DNA of 25,218 nt from JBBDSH01 sp040905045 (GTDB lineage Bacteria; Pseudomonadota; Gammaproteobacteria; Eutrophobiales; Eutrophobiaceae), in NCBI GenBank assembly GCA_040905045.1, contig JBBDSH010000068.1, forward strand, positions 1-25,218, read 5' to 3'. Positions within the stretch are counted from its first letter, which is position 1. Every line of letters starts with the position of its first letter. The notes below the pieces were generated by a model, which saw nothing but the letters and a program-made list of their open reading frames with translations, made no database searches and had not been told where the DNA came from. The translations under genes were made by a program, and so were the position numbers. This document shows positions 1 through 7,765 of the stretch, in pieces.

Positions 1-183
1 CCCACAGAGGAATGTCGGGATACTTCCTGTCTCATAAATTAATGCTGACAATATCACAGATAAGTTAGTATACATCGATAATCCGTGATCCCATGTCGGA
101 GATGCAACCGGTGGGGCCGCTGTGCGGACCGACAGTTTTCGTCGACCTGATACGGCCAAGTGTGAATCCGCTTTAACGACTGC

Positions 184-212
184 TGACCTGATGCACGAAT
201 ATTGATTATAAT
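184..212 (+). promoter_or_regulatory. Putative sigma70-type promoter of the fwd operon
   Basis: A perfect TATAAT -10 box lies at 207-212. A weak -35 candidate (CTGACC, 183-188) sits 18 nt upstream. This would start transcription near 219, about 45 nt before the fwdD start codon. It is the best-looking promoter in front of the operon. The call is by inspection only; the weak -35 suggests an activator or a chance match. Confidence 0.4.
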
Positions 213-263
213 CGAAACGACGAACAGTGCCTTTGCTGCACTGCAACGGAGACAGTAAACGTA

Positions 264-611
264 ATGGCCGAAACCATGTTGCTCATTCCGGGACGTTCCA
301 GCAAACAGGGGACGTCCCTCAACAAAGGCAAGCTCAAGGAAGAATACCTGGCAGTGACCTCCGCCGTGGAGATCAAGGAAGACGATATGTCGCGCCTGGG
401 GTTGAATGAAGGAGACCGGGTGCGGCTCTCCAACAGTGTAGGTGAAACGATCGTGACCTGCGTGCAGAAAAAGAACATCGACCTGCCGGACGGCGTGATG
501 TTCATGGCCTATGGCCCCTGTTCCAGCCAGTTGATGGCATGGGATACCGCCGGCAGCGGCATGCCCCTGTCCAAGAACATCGAAGTGACAATCGAAAAAG
601 TGTCAGAATGA
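264..611 (+). CDS. fwdD: Formylmethanofuran dehydrogenase subunit D (pterin dinucleotide-binding subunit)
   Basis: This 115-residue protein resembles FwdD/FmdD, the small subunit that in archaeal formyl-MFR dehydrogenase completes the binding site for the Mo/W bis-pterin guanine dinucleotide held by FwdB. Visible support is the beta-barrel-type N-terminal half ('LGLNEGDRVRLSN', about residues 45-57) and the conserved tail 'FMAYGPCSSQL...GSGMP' (about residues 79-101), matching the FwdD pattern MGPW...GTGMP. Its length is typical of the stand-alone subunit. A GGAG at 248-251 lies 12 nt before the ATG; an in-frame ATG at 276 is an alternative start. It is the first gene of the operon, 42 bp before fwdB. 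Its presence is the key sign that the first formyl-MFR cluster is a redox enzyme, because hydrolytic Fhc complexes lack this subunit. Confidence 0.85.
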   Translation: MAETMLLIPGRSSKQGTSLNKGKLKEEYLAVTSAVEIKEDDMSRLGLNEGDRVRLSNSVGETIVTCVQKKNIDLPDGVMFMAYGPCSSQLMAWDTAGSGMPLSKNIEVTIEKVSE

Positions 612-653
612 GCGAATGGTTGATGCAATACACCGGCAACGGGACGGGATTTT

Positions 654-2033
654 ATGAGTGAAGAGAACAGCAGCGCCAATACCAGAGTCGTTGAAAACGC
701 CACCTGCACCTTCTGCGGCTGTGTCTGCGACGACATGATCCTGACCGTGGACATGGACCAGAAGAAGATCATCAAGGCCAAGAACGCCTGCGTACTGGGG
801 CGGGCCTGGTTCGCCGAACATACCATCGAGGAAGATCAGCCCAAGGCAAAGATCAACGGCCGGCCGACGTCGGTGGAAGACGCCGTCGAGGAAGCGGCGC
901 AGATCCTGTTCAAGGCGCGCTTTCCCATTACCTACGGCCTCAGTGACAGCACCTGCGAGGCACAGCGCCAGGCCGTGGCCATTTCCGATATCATCCACGG
1001 CAACATCGATACCACGACATCGGTCTGCCACGGCCCCTCCGGCCTGGCCTTCCAGGGCATCGGCGAGTCCACCATGACCCTGGGCGAGGTGAAGAATCGC
1101 GCCGATCTGGTCATCTACTGGGGCGGCAACCCGGCGGAATCCCATCCCCGGCATTTCGGCCGCTACGCCGTCACCGCCAAGGGCCTGTTCACGCCCAACG
1201 GCAAGAAGGACCGCACCATCGTTCTGGTGGACGTGCGCAAGACCCCCAGCGCCGGCGCCGCTAACATCTTCCTGCAGCCCAAACCCGGCAAGGATTTCGA
1301 AGTGCTGTGGGCCCTGCGCGCCCTGGTCAAGGGCCGCAAACTGCCGGCCGATATCGAGGAAAGCACCGGCGTTTCGCTGGAAGCCATGGAAGACCTGGTG
1401 GATCGCATGAAGAACTGCAATTACGGCGTGTTGTTCTTCGGCATGGGGCTGACCATGACCCGCGGCCGGCACTTTAATTCCGGCGCCCTGCTGGCCCTGG
1501 CCACGGATCTGAATGAATACACGCATTTTGTCGCCAAGCCGGTGCGCGGCCACGGCAATGTCACCGGAGCCGATAACGTGGTTTCCTGGCAGACGGGCTA
1601 CCCCTTCGGCGTCAATTTCAGTCGCGGTTTCCCGCGCTTCAACCCGGGTGAATTCACCACCGTCGACACCCTCTCGCGCGGCGACGCCGACGCGGCCCTG
1701 ATTATCGCCTCGGATCCGGCCTCGAATTTCCCGAAACAAGCCATCGAACATCTGGCAAGGATTCCGGTCATTGCGCTTGATACGAAAGACACGGCCACCA
1801 CGAGCCTGGCGAAGGTTTCCTTCCGCACCTCCACCTACGGTATCAATACCGGCGGGACGGTGTATCGCATGGACGACGTGCCCATCAGCATGCGACCGGC
1901 GTTCGAGTCGCCGTTTCCGGGCGACGAGGAAATCCTCAGGGCCATACGCAAACGGGTTCATGAATTGATTATCGCGCGCGGCCCGCACGGCGCCGCCGCC
2001 GAAAGCAAGGTGGCCGCCCCGAGGAAAGATTAA
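654..2033 (+). CDS. fwdB: Formylmethanofuran dehydrogenase subunit B (catalytic Mo/W-pterin, [4Fe-4S])
   Basis: A 459-residue FwdB-type catalytic subunit of the molybdopterin oxidoreductase superfamily. In archaea FwdB interconverts CO2 and formate at a W/Mo bis-pterin centre, and the formate passes to FwdA. The N-terminal cluster motif is C18-x2-C21-x3-C25-x20-C46. C125 lies in the V-C-H-G-P-S motif, at the position of the metal-ligating Cys of archaeal FwdB (Cys118 in the structurally known enzyme). Its codon is TGC at 1026, so it is not selenocysteine. Further family motifs are 'KNRADLVIYWGGNP' and 'VVSWQTGYPFGVNFSRGFPRFNP'. Length is near the archaeal subunit. The ATG at 654 has only a weak upstream purine run (GGGACGGG). 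A 258-bp gap carrying a long inverted repeat separates it from fwdA. Whether the metal is W or Mo cannot be read from the sequence. Confidence 0.88.
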   Translation: MSEENSSANTRVVENATCTFCGCVCDDMILTVDMDQKKIIKAKNACVLGRAWFAEHTIEEDQPKAKINGRPTSVEDAVEEAAQILFKARFPITYGLSDSTCEAQRQAVAISDIIHGNIDTTTSVCHGPSGLAFQGIGESTMTLGEVKNRADLVIYWGGNPAESHPRHFGRYAVTAKGLFTPNGKKDRTIVLVDVRKTPSAGAANIFLQPKPGKDFEVLWALRALVKGRKLPADIEESTGVSLEAMEDLVDRMKNCNYGVLFFGMGLTMTRGRHFNSGALLALATDLNEYTHFVAKPVRGHGNVTGADNVVSWQTGYPFGVNFSRGFPRFNPGEFTTVDTLSRGDADAALIIASDPASNFPKQAIEHLARIPVIALDTKDTATTSLAKVSFRTSTYGINTGGTVYRMDDVPISMRPAFESPFPGDEEILRAIRKRVHELIIARGPHGAAAESKVAAPRKD

Positions 2034-2062
2034 GCTCCCTGTCCTTTGATGTATGATTTTTT

Positions 2063-2282
2063 AGCCACAGAGAGCCTGTCCCGGACTTGATCCGGGAACA
2101 CAGGGGAGCACAGAGAGAAAAGAATATTAATAACAATAAATTCTCAACTTCCAATAATAACTATATCTGTGTGAGGGACTTATATTGACATTCAGGCAAC
2201 CGGATTTTCCCCTATTCAATTTTGTATTTCTCTGTGGTCCTCTGTGTTCCCGGATCAAGTCCGGGACAGGCTCTCTGTGGCT
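2063..2282. repeat. Long inverted repeat filling the fwdB-fwdA gap
   Basis: The arms 2063-2103 and 2242-2282 are perfect reverse complements over 41 bp. They extend inward to about 54 bp per arm (2063-2116 and 2229-2282) with two mismatches. Each arm contains the small palindrome CCCGGACTTGATCCGGG. The roughly 110-nt interior is AT-rich, unlike the flanking GC-rich genes, and contains an isolated TTGACA (2185-2190) without a good -10 box. No open reading frame of note is present. The form is that of a MITE-like or hairpin-forming intergenic repeat inserted inside an operon. Confidence 0.85.
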
Positions 2283-2291
2283 GATCTTTAA

Positions 2292-3944
2292 ATGACGACA
2301 GCACTGCGGATCATCAACGGCAAGGTCTACGACCCCGCCAACGGCATTGACGGGGAATCCCGCGAGATTTTTGTCGACAACGGCCGGATTGTGGATACGC
2401 TTCCCGAGGGGGCCAGAACCATTGACGCCGGCGGCATGGTGGTCATGCCCGGCGGTGTCGATATCCACTGCCATATAGCCGGACCCAAGGTGAACCTGGC
2501 GCGCAAGCTGCAGCCGGAAGACCACCGGCGCGATCCCCATCCCGGCACCCTGCATACCCGATCCGGCAGCGGCGGTACCGTGCCCTCCACGTTCGCCACC
2601 GGTTACCGTTACGCCACGCTGGGCTACACCACCGCCATGGAAGCGGCCGTCACCCCCATCGGCGCCCGCCATACCCTGGAGGAACTGCACGACACGCCGG
2701 TCATCGACAAGGGATTCTATGTCCTCCTGGGCAACAATATCTTTTTGCAGCAGTTGCTGCAGGCAGGCCGGCGCGAGGAATTCAAACAGGCGGTGGCATG
2801 GTGGATCAATTCCACCAAGGCCTACACCACCAAGCTTGTCAACCCGGGCGGCGATGAACCCTGGAAGGGCAAGCGCAACAAGAACGTGGATGATATCGAT
2901 GAACGCAACGAGGTATTCGGTATTACTCCGCGCGAGATCATCGACGCCTTCGTCGAAACGGTGAATGAATTCGGCCTGCCGCACCCGCCGCATATCCACT
3001 GCAACAACCTGGGACACAGCGGCAACGTTAAAACCACCCTGGAAACCATGAAAACCGCCGGTGACCGGCGCGTGCACCTGGCCCACATCCAGTTTCACAG
3101 CTACGGCGGCGAACGGGGCAAGAATCCGAAATCCGCTGCCGCCGAGATCGCCGAGTATGTGAACACCCATCCCAATATCAGCTGCGACGTGGGCCAGGTG
3201 ATGTTCGGCAAGTCTACCATCATGACCGCCGACGCACCTCTGGCCTATATGCTGCGCGGCTTCAAGAAAGGCAAATGGATTAACGCCGACACCGAATGCG
3301 AGAGCGGCTGCGGCATCGTACCGTTCGCCTATCAGGAACATGTTTATGTGCACACCCTGCAATGGGCCATCGGCCTGGAACTGTTCCTGCTGTCCGGGGA
3401 CCCCTGGCGCATCGTCCTCTCCACCGATCATCCCAACGGCGGCTCCTTCATGAGTTATCCGAAACTGATCCGGTTGCTCATGGACCGCGAGTTCCGCAAG
3501 GAGGAAATGAAAAAGGTGAATCAGAAGGCCCTGCGCAGCACGCAACTGCCGGATCTGGAACGTGAATATACCCTGAACGAAATCGCCATTATAACCCGCG
3601 CCGGCCCGGCGCGCGCCCTGGGCCTGAAGAACAAGGGGCATCTGGGCGCCGGCGCCGACGCGGATATCACCATCTACGATGAACAACAGGACAAGGAGAT
3701 GATGTTCAACGCCCCGCGCTACGTTATCAAGTCCGGCGACATGATCATCGAAAACCACGAATTCGTCGGTGACCATGCCGGCCGCATCCTGCATGTGGCG
3801 CCGGAATACGACGAAACCATCGTCGATTCCGTACGGTCGTTCTTTGAAAACTACTATTCCATTGAATTCGACAACTACGCCGTCACCGACAATTACCTGC
3901 ACGATCACGAAGTGGTACCGGTACTGAAAGGCGGCGGATCATGA
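2292..3944 (+). CDS. fwdA: Formylmethanofuran dehydrogenase subunit A (binuclear zinc amidohydrolase)
   Basis: A 550-residue amidohydrolase-superfamily subunit that joins formate and methanofuran, or hydrolyses formyl-MFR, at a dinuclear metal site. Visible site residues are the D-x-H-x-H motif (H59, H61), K181 in 'TKLVNPGG' (the carboxylated Lys of the family), 'HPPHIHCNN' (H234/H236), 'HLAHIQFHS' (H265/H269) and D389 in 'STDHPNGG'. The length agrees with archaeal FwdA and methylotroph FhcA. No Shine-Dalgarno sequence is visible: the ATG follows directly on the right arm of the inverted repeat, so translation may depend on that structure. It overlaps the downstream ftr by 4 bp (ATGA), indicating translational coupling. 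It is a paralogue of the fhcA gene 5 kb downstream, and the flanking fwdB/fwdD assign it to the redox complex. Confidence 0.9.
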   Translation: MTTALRIINGKVYDPANGIDGESREIFVDNGRIVDTLPEGARTIDAGGMVVMPGGVDIHCHIAGPKVNLARKLQPEDHRRDPHPGTLHTRSGSGGTVPSTFATGYRYATLGYTTAMEAAVTPIGARHTLEELHDTPVIDKGFYVLLGNNIFLQQLLQAGRREEFKQAVAWWINSTKAYTTKLVNPGGDEPWKGKRNKNVDDIDERNEVFGITPREIIDAFVETVNEFGLPHPPHIHCNNLGHSGNVKTTLETMKTAGDRRVHLAHIQFHSYGGERGKNPKSAAAEIAEYVNTHPNISCDVGQVMFGKSTIMTADAPLAYMLRGFKKGKWINADTECESGCGIVPFAYQEHVYVHTLQWAIGLELFLLSGDPWRIVLSTDHPNGGSFMSYPKLIRLLMDREFRKEEMKKVNQKALRSTQLPDLEREYTLNEIAIITRAGPARALGLKNKGHLGAGADADITIYDEQQDKEMMFNAPRYVIKSGDMIIENHEFVGDHAGRILHVAPEYDETIVDSVRSFFENYYSIEFDNYAVTDNYLHDHEVVPVLKGGGS

Positions 3945-4837
3945 AGATCAAATCCACGTATATCGAGGATACCTTCGCCGAGGCCTTCAAGATGTGGGCG
4001 GCGCGATTCATTATCACCGCTGAAAGCCGCCAGTGGGCACAGGCGGCGGCCCGTTCGGTGACCGGTTTTGCCACTTCCGTTATCGGCTGCAAGTGCGAGG
4101 CCGGCATCGAGGCCGAATTGACGCCGGAGGAAACACCCGACAGGCGACCCGGTGTCAGCGTGCTGCTGTTTACCCCGGACCGGGACAGTCTCGGCAAACG
4201 TCTGGTGGAACGCATCGGTCAGTGTGTCATGACCTGTCCCACCACCGTTTGTTACAACGGCCTGGAAAGCGAAACGACGGTCAACGTCGGCGGCCAGCTG
4301 CGCTACTTCGGCGACGGTTACCAGATCAGCAAGAAACTGGGTGAACGGCGCCTCTGGCGCGTCCCGGTCATGGACGGTGAATTCCTCGTCGACGAGCTGT
4401 TCGGCATTCAGAAGGCGGTGGGCGGCGGCAATCTGCTGCTGCTGGGCAAAACCGCCGCCGCCACGCTGCGGGCGGCGAAGGCGGCCGTCAAGGCCATGCG
4501 CGGCCCCGGCATCATCCTGCCCTTTCCCGACGGCGTGGTCCGCTCCGGCAGCAAGGTGGGATCCCGTTACAAGGCACTCATCGCATCCACCAACGATGCC
4601 TGGTGTCCGACCCTGAAAGGCGTGGTGGAAAACAGCGCGTTGCCGGAGGATGTCAATTGCGTCCTCGAGATCGTCATAGACGGCCTGGATGAATCCACCG
4701 TCGGGGCCGCCATGCATCGCGGCATGCTGGCCGCCGCCAAACCCGGCCTTCGACGCATTTCCGCCGGCAACTACGGCGGCGGCCTGGGCCAGCATCAGAT
4801 TCATCTGCACCGGTTACTGGAGGCGACCGCGGCATGA
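3941..4837 (+). CDS. ftr: Formylmethanofuran:tetrahydromethanopterin formyltransferase (first copy)
   Basis: A 298-residue Ftr/FhcD protein, which moves the formyl group between methanofuran and tetrahydromethanopterin. Typical stretches are 'IEDTFAEAFKMWAARFIITA' at the N-terminus, 'TCPTTVCYNG', 'LRYFGDGYQISKKL', 'RRLWRVPVMDGEF', 'GSKVGSRYKALIASTNDAWCPTLKG' and the C-terminal 'GNYGGGLGQHQIHL'. Length is that of the whole family (about 295-300). The gene overlaps both fwdA and fwdC by 4 bp, so the three are almost surely translated together. Lying inside the redox-type set, it probably feeds formyl-MFR to, or takes it from, the Fwd complex. Its paralogue at 10678 belongs to the hydrolytic set. 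In methylotrophs the corresponding protein is the delta subunit of the Fhc complex. Confidence 0.92.
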   Translation: MKIKSTYIEDTFAEAFKMWAARFIITAESRQWAQAAARSVTGFATSVIGCKCEAGIEAELTPEETPDRRPGVSVLLFTPDRDSLGKRLVERIGQCVMTCPTTVCYNGLESETTVNVGGQLRYFGDGYQISKKLGERRLWRVPVMDGEFLVDELFGIQKAVGGGNLLLLGKTAAATLRAAKAAVKAMRGPGIILPFPDGVVRSGSKVGSRYKALIASTNDAWCPTLKGVVENSALPEDVNCVLEIVIDGLDESTVGAAMHRGMLAAAKPGLRRISAGNYGGGLGQHQIHLHRLLEATAA

Positions 4838-5643
4838 GTCTGGAACTGACATTGCTGACACAGCCGGAAGTACCCCTGGAGGCCGATGTGCTCTCGCCGG
4901 ACCGGTTACAATCGCTGAACCGTTCGGAACTGGAAAGACTGGAACTCTATTACGGCAATGTCCGCACGCCGCTGGCCGAGTTTTTCAGTATCAACGGCGA
5001 TTTTGACGGCGACCTGCATCTCACCGGCGACCTGTCCCGGATCAAGCACGTCGGCTCCCTGATGACCCGCGGCAGTATTCATGTTCACGGCGATATCGGC
5101 GCTCACCTGGGCACCGGCATGAGCGGCGGCGAAATACGCATCGACGGCAATGCCGGCGACTGGGTCGGCCCCGAAATGCAGGGTGGACGAATACTGGTGG
5201 AGGGCAACGCCGGCCATTTGATCGGGGCTGCCTACCGCGGCGGTGCCGTAGGCATGACCGGCGGCGAGATCATCATCAAGGGCAACGTCGGCAACGAAAC
5301 CGGACATGCCATGCGCGGCGGCCTTATCGCGGTGGGCGGCGACAGCGGCGATTTTACCGGCGTCAACATGCTGGCCGGCACCATTGTCGTCTGCGGCCGG
5401 CCCGGCATCCGCACGGCGGCAAGCATGAAACGCGGCAGCGTCATCAGTCTGCACGAGGCGGAATTGCTGCCGACTTTCAGTTATGATTGCTGTTACCATC
5501 CGACGTATATCAGATTGTATCTGCAATATATAAATTCAAGGGGGCTGAATATCGATGAGGCCTGTATCAACGGCAACTATGAACGCTGGAGCGGGGATGC
5601 CGTTGAAATGAACAGGGGAGAAATCCTGATTTATCGACCGTAA
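4834..5643 (+). CDS. fwdC: Formylmethanofuran dehydrogenase subunit C (GXGXG repeat protein)
   Basis: A 269-residue FwdC/FhcC-type subunit. Residues of about 65-200 carry a run of beta-helix repeats of the form G-x-x-G-x-x-M-x-G-G-x-I (for example 'GTGMSGGEIRIDGNAGDWVG' and 'GHAMRGGLIAVGGDSGDFTG'), the fold shared with the C-terminal domain of glutamate synthase. In the Fhc complex this subunit holds the polyglutamate chain of the methanofuran-like cofactor and scaffolds the other subunits; the same role in Fwd is inferred. The start codon overlaps the ftr stop. The tail (about residues 215-269) is less repetitive. It ends 64 bp before the ferredoxin gene; the gap contains a CAAGC/CTACAAG-rich low-complexity stretch (5650-5676). 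Confidence 0.88.
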   Translation: MSLELTLLTQPEVPLEADVLSPDRLQSLNRSELERLELYYGNVRTPLAEFFSINGDFDGDLHLTGDLSRIKHVGSLMTRGSIHVHGDIGAHLGTGMSGGEIRIDGNAGDWVGPEMQGGRILVEGNAGHLIGAAYRGGAVGMTGGEIIIKGNVGNETGHAMRGGLIAVGGDSGDFTGVNMLAGTIVVCGRPGIRTAASMKRGSVISLHEAELLPTFSYDCCYHPTYIRLYLQYINSRGLNIDEACINGNYERWSGDAVEMNRGEILIYRP

Positions 5644-5707
5644 AAGTAACAAGCAACAAGCTATAAGCTACAAGTTAAAACGTTATGACTTGGAGGGGAG
5701 AGAGATT

Positions 5708-6013
5708 ATGACAACCGTGGTTACCGATAACTGTATAGGCTGCCGGTTTACCGACTGTGTTTCGGTCTGTCCGGTGGAGTGTTTTCATTATGATGATGAA
5801 ATGCTGTATATCGATCCGGATGTCTGCATTGATTGCAGTGCCTGCATACCGGAATGCCCGGTCCAGGCCATTTATGAAGAAGACGACCTGCCGGAAGACA
5901 AGCAGAAATGGATCGCCATTAATGAAGAGCGCTCCAGGGAACTGCCGGTGATTACCGAGGCCATGGATCCCCTGCCCGGTGCCGAGGAACGCAAGGCGGA
6001 ACTGGGCTTTTAA
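5708..6013 (+). CDS. fdxA: Seven-iron ferredoxin ([3Fe-4S][4Fe-4S], FdxA type)
   Basis: A 101-residue ferredoxin closely like Azotobacter ferredoxin I. Cysteines fall at 9, 12, 17, 21, 25, 40, 43, 46 and 50, the same spacing as the nine cysteines of that protein. By homology C9, C17 and C50 hold a [3Fe-4S] cluster and C21, C40, C43 and C46 a [4Fe-4S] cluster. The C-terminal extension with 'DLPEDKQKWIAINEER' and 'DPLPGAE' is typical too. I place the start at ATG 5708 because GGAGGGGAG (5692-5700) sits 7 nt upstream; the TTG at 5690 lies on that site. It follows fwdC in the position where archaeal operons have polyferredoxin genes (fwdF/fwdG), so it is the likely electron partner of this Fwd complex. 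Confidence 0.92.
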   Translation: MTTVVTDNCIGCRFTDCVSVCPVECFHYDDEMLYIDPDVCIDCSACIPECPVQAIYEEDDLPEDKQKWIAINEERSRELPVITEAMDPLPGAEERKAELGF

Positions 6014-6019
6014 ATAAGT

Positions 6020-6200
6020 GTTCCGAATCCGTATACAGTCCGGGAACATATAAGCAGACCGTATGCGGCAGGGAAGCCGCATTCGAGCTACATGGATGAC
6101 ATACATGGACGTATTAGTGTCGCGGGAGGACAGGAGTCCGGAGCGACCGTATTTACCGCGTGTCTGCGTTATGTTCCCGGACTGTACACGGATTCGGAAC
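6020..6200. repeat. 181-bp element bounded by 31-bp inverted repeats (fdxA-fnr gap)
   Basis: The arms 6020-6050 and 6170-6200 are reverse complements at 30 of 31 positions. Pairing continues inward with GCAGAC (6054-6059) against GTCTGC (6162-6167). Inside is a perfect 7-bp hairpin, ATGCGGC-agggaa-GCCGCAT (about 6063-6082). It differs in sequence from the repeat at 2063-2282. It could be a MITE-like insertion or a structured RNA between ferredoxin and its reductase. I see no clear target-site duplication. Confidence 0.8.
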
Positions 6201-6266
6201 GGCTATATAGCCCGAACAAGCTAACCGGCCACAAATTCAACATCCACCGTGTGGAGGCGGTTCAGG

Positions 6267-7643
6267 ATGAGTGACTCTTTCAATGAATCCAGTCCGTTGA
6301 AGATCGCCATTGTCGGCAGCGGGCCCAGCGGTTTCTATGCCATTGACGCCCTGCTGAAAAAGGACATACCGGTCGAAATCAGCATGTTCGAGCGTCTCCC
6401 TATCCCCTACGGGCTGGTCCGCAGCGGCGTCGCACCGGATCATCCGAAACTGAAAAACGCCATCAAGGTTTACGCCAGTCTGGCACAGTCACCGGAATTC
6501 ACCTATTTCGGCAATGTCAGCGTCGGCCGCGATATCAATATCGACGAACTGAAATCCATGTACCACGCCATCATCCTGTCCTGCGGCGCGGAAACCGACC
6601 GCAAACTGGGCATTCCCGGCGAAGACCTGCCCGGCAGTCATACGGCGACGGAATTCGTCGGCTGGTACAACGGTCATCCGGACTATCGTGACCGTGAATT
6701 CGATCTGTCCTGTGAGACCGCGGTTATTATCGGCCAGGGCAACGTCGCCGCGGATGTCAGCCGTATCCTTGCCAAGACCGTGGATGAACTGAAACATACC
6801 GATATTGCCGAACATGCCCTGGAGGCCCTGGCGGAAAGCCGAATCCGCGACATCTATGTCGTCGGCCGGCGCGGTCCGGCCCAGGCCAAGTTCACGTCCA
6901 AGGAATTGAAGGAATTCGGTGAACTGGCGGACTGTGCGCCGGTAGTCGACCCGAAAGAACTGGCCCTCAATCCGGCCAGCGTCACCGAACTGGAGGACAA
7001 GGAAAACGCCGGTGGCAAGAAGGTCTACGAACTGTTTCAGGGTTTCGCGGAAAACCCGCCGGGCAACCAGTCCCGGCGCGTCCATTTCACCTTCTGCAAA
7101 AGCCCGGTGGAAATCAGCGGCAAAGTCCGGGTTGAAAAGCTGAAACTGGAGTTCAACCGGCTCAGCGGTGAGCCCTTCAGCCAGGCGGCCGAGGGCACGG
7201 GAGAATTCATGGAGCTGGACTGCGGCATCCTGTTCCGCAGTATCGGTTACCGCGGTGTGCCCGTGCCCGGCGTGCCCTTTGATGAGAAACGCGGTGTCAT
7301 TCCCAACCGGGACGGCCGGGTCGTCGAAGATGACAAACCCGTCGAGCAGCTCTACGTTTCAGGATGGATAAAACGCGGGGCGACTGGTATCATCGGCACC
7401 AATAAACCGGACAGCGTGGCCACAGTCGCTTCCCTGCTTGAGGATACGGGAAAGCTCGGGGCCACGGGTGAAAAAGGCGGTGCTGAAGCGACGTTGCGGT
7501 TATTAAACGAAAGAGGCATCCGCTATGTCAGTTTTGCTGACTGGGAAAAGATCGACCGGGCCGAAATCGAACTGGGCCAAACCAGAGACAAACCCAGGGA
7601 GAAGTACACCCGGATCGAAGAAATGCTCGGTTTACTGGACTAG
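6267..7643 (+). CDS. fprA: Ferredoxin--NADP+ reductase, adrenodoxin-reductase/FprA type
   Basis: A 458-residue FAD flavoprotein of the adrenodoxin reductase family, which passes electrons between a ferredoxin and NADP(H). The FAD-binding 'GSGPSGFYA' motif (about residues 17-25) is followed by 'PIPYGLVRSGVAPDHP', the diagnostic signature of this family. The NADP-binding 'GQGNVAADVSR' is near residue 160, 'VGRRGPAQAKFT' follows, and 'GWIKRGATGIIGTNKPDS' near residue 370 closes the FAD site. I chose ATG 6267, with GGAGG at 6252-6256; the upstream GTG at 6249 would include the ribosome-binding site. It stands between the ferredoxin gene and the second formyl-MFR cluster, all codirectional. The context suggests that it exchanges electrons between the Fwd ferredoxin and NADP. 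The reaction direction cannot be read from the sequence. Confidence 0.9.
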   Translation: MSDSFNESSPLKIAIVGSGPSGFYAIDALLKKDIPVEISMFERLPIPYGLVRSGVAPDHPKLKNAIKVYASLAQSPEFTYFGNVSVGRDINIDELKSMYHAIILSCGAETDRKLGIPGEDLPGSHTATEFVGWYNGHPDYRDREFDLSCETAVIIGQGNVAADVSRILAKTVDELKHTDIAEHALEALAESRIRDIYVVGRRGPAQAKFTSKELKEFGELADCAPVVDPKELALNPASVTELEDKENAGGKKVYELFQGFAENPPGNQSRRVHFTFCKSPVEISGKVRVEKLKLEFNRLSGEPFSQAAEGTGEFMELDCGILFRSIGYRGVPVPGVPFDEKRGVIPNRDGRVVEDDKPVEQLYVSGWIKRGATGIIGTNKPDSVATVASLLEDTGKLGATGEKGGAEATLRLLNERGIRYVSFADWEKIDRAEIELGQTRDKPREKYTRIEEMLGLLD

Positions 7644-7765
7644 AGTTCCGAAAGCCGGTCCCGACCCTCGCAGACCGCTTTTCTCCTGAATCCTTGCCTG
7701 CTTTCCTGCAATACACGGCCAGGGATGAGCACCCCTCATTCACGGCCAGGGTGATATCCACTTAA

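Noticed and set aside
94..137. Terminator of an upstream gene (TGTCGG/CCGACA stem followed by TTTT)
   Set aside because: The stem is only 6 bp with a long loop, and no gene end is visible to its left in the window.
2127..3908. 593-residue open frame on the - strand opposite fwdA
   Set aside because: It lies antisense to a clearly recognised gene, has no recognisable domains and arises from the codon bias of the GC-rich + strand gene. The same holds for long antisense frames at 603-1988, 9796-11556, 12335-13873, 15316-16428 and, on the + strand opposite xoxF, 19787-21523.
4834..5643. Glutamate synthase GXGXG-domain protein
   Set aside because: The repeats alone would fit, but overlap with ftr and the fwd/fhc order make FwdC far more likely.
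6020..6200. Integron attC site
   Set aside because: Size and imperfect dyad are similar, but the ends do not show the RYYYAAC/GTTRRRY core sites and no integrase is present.
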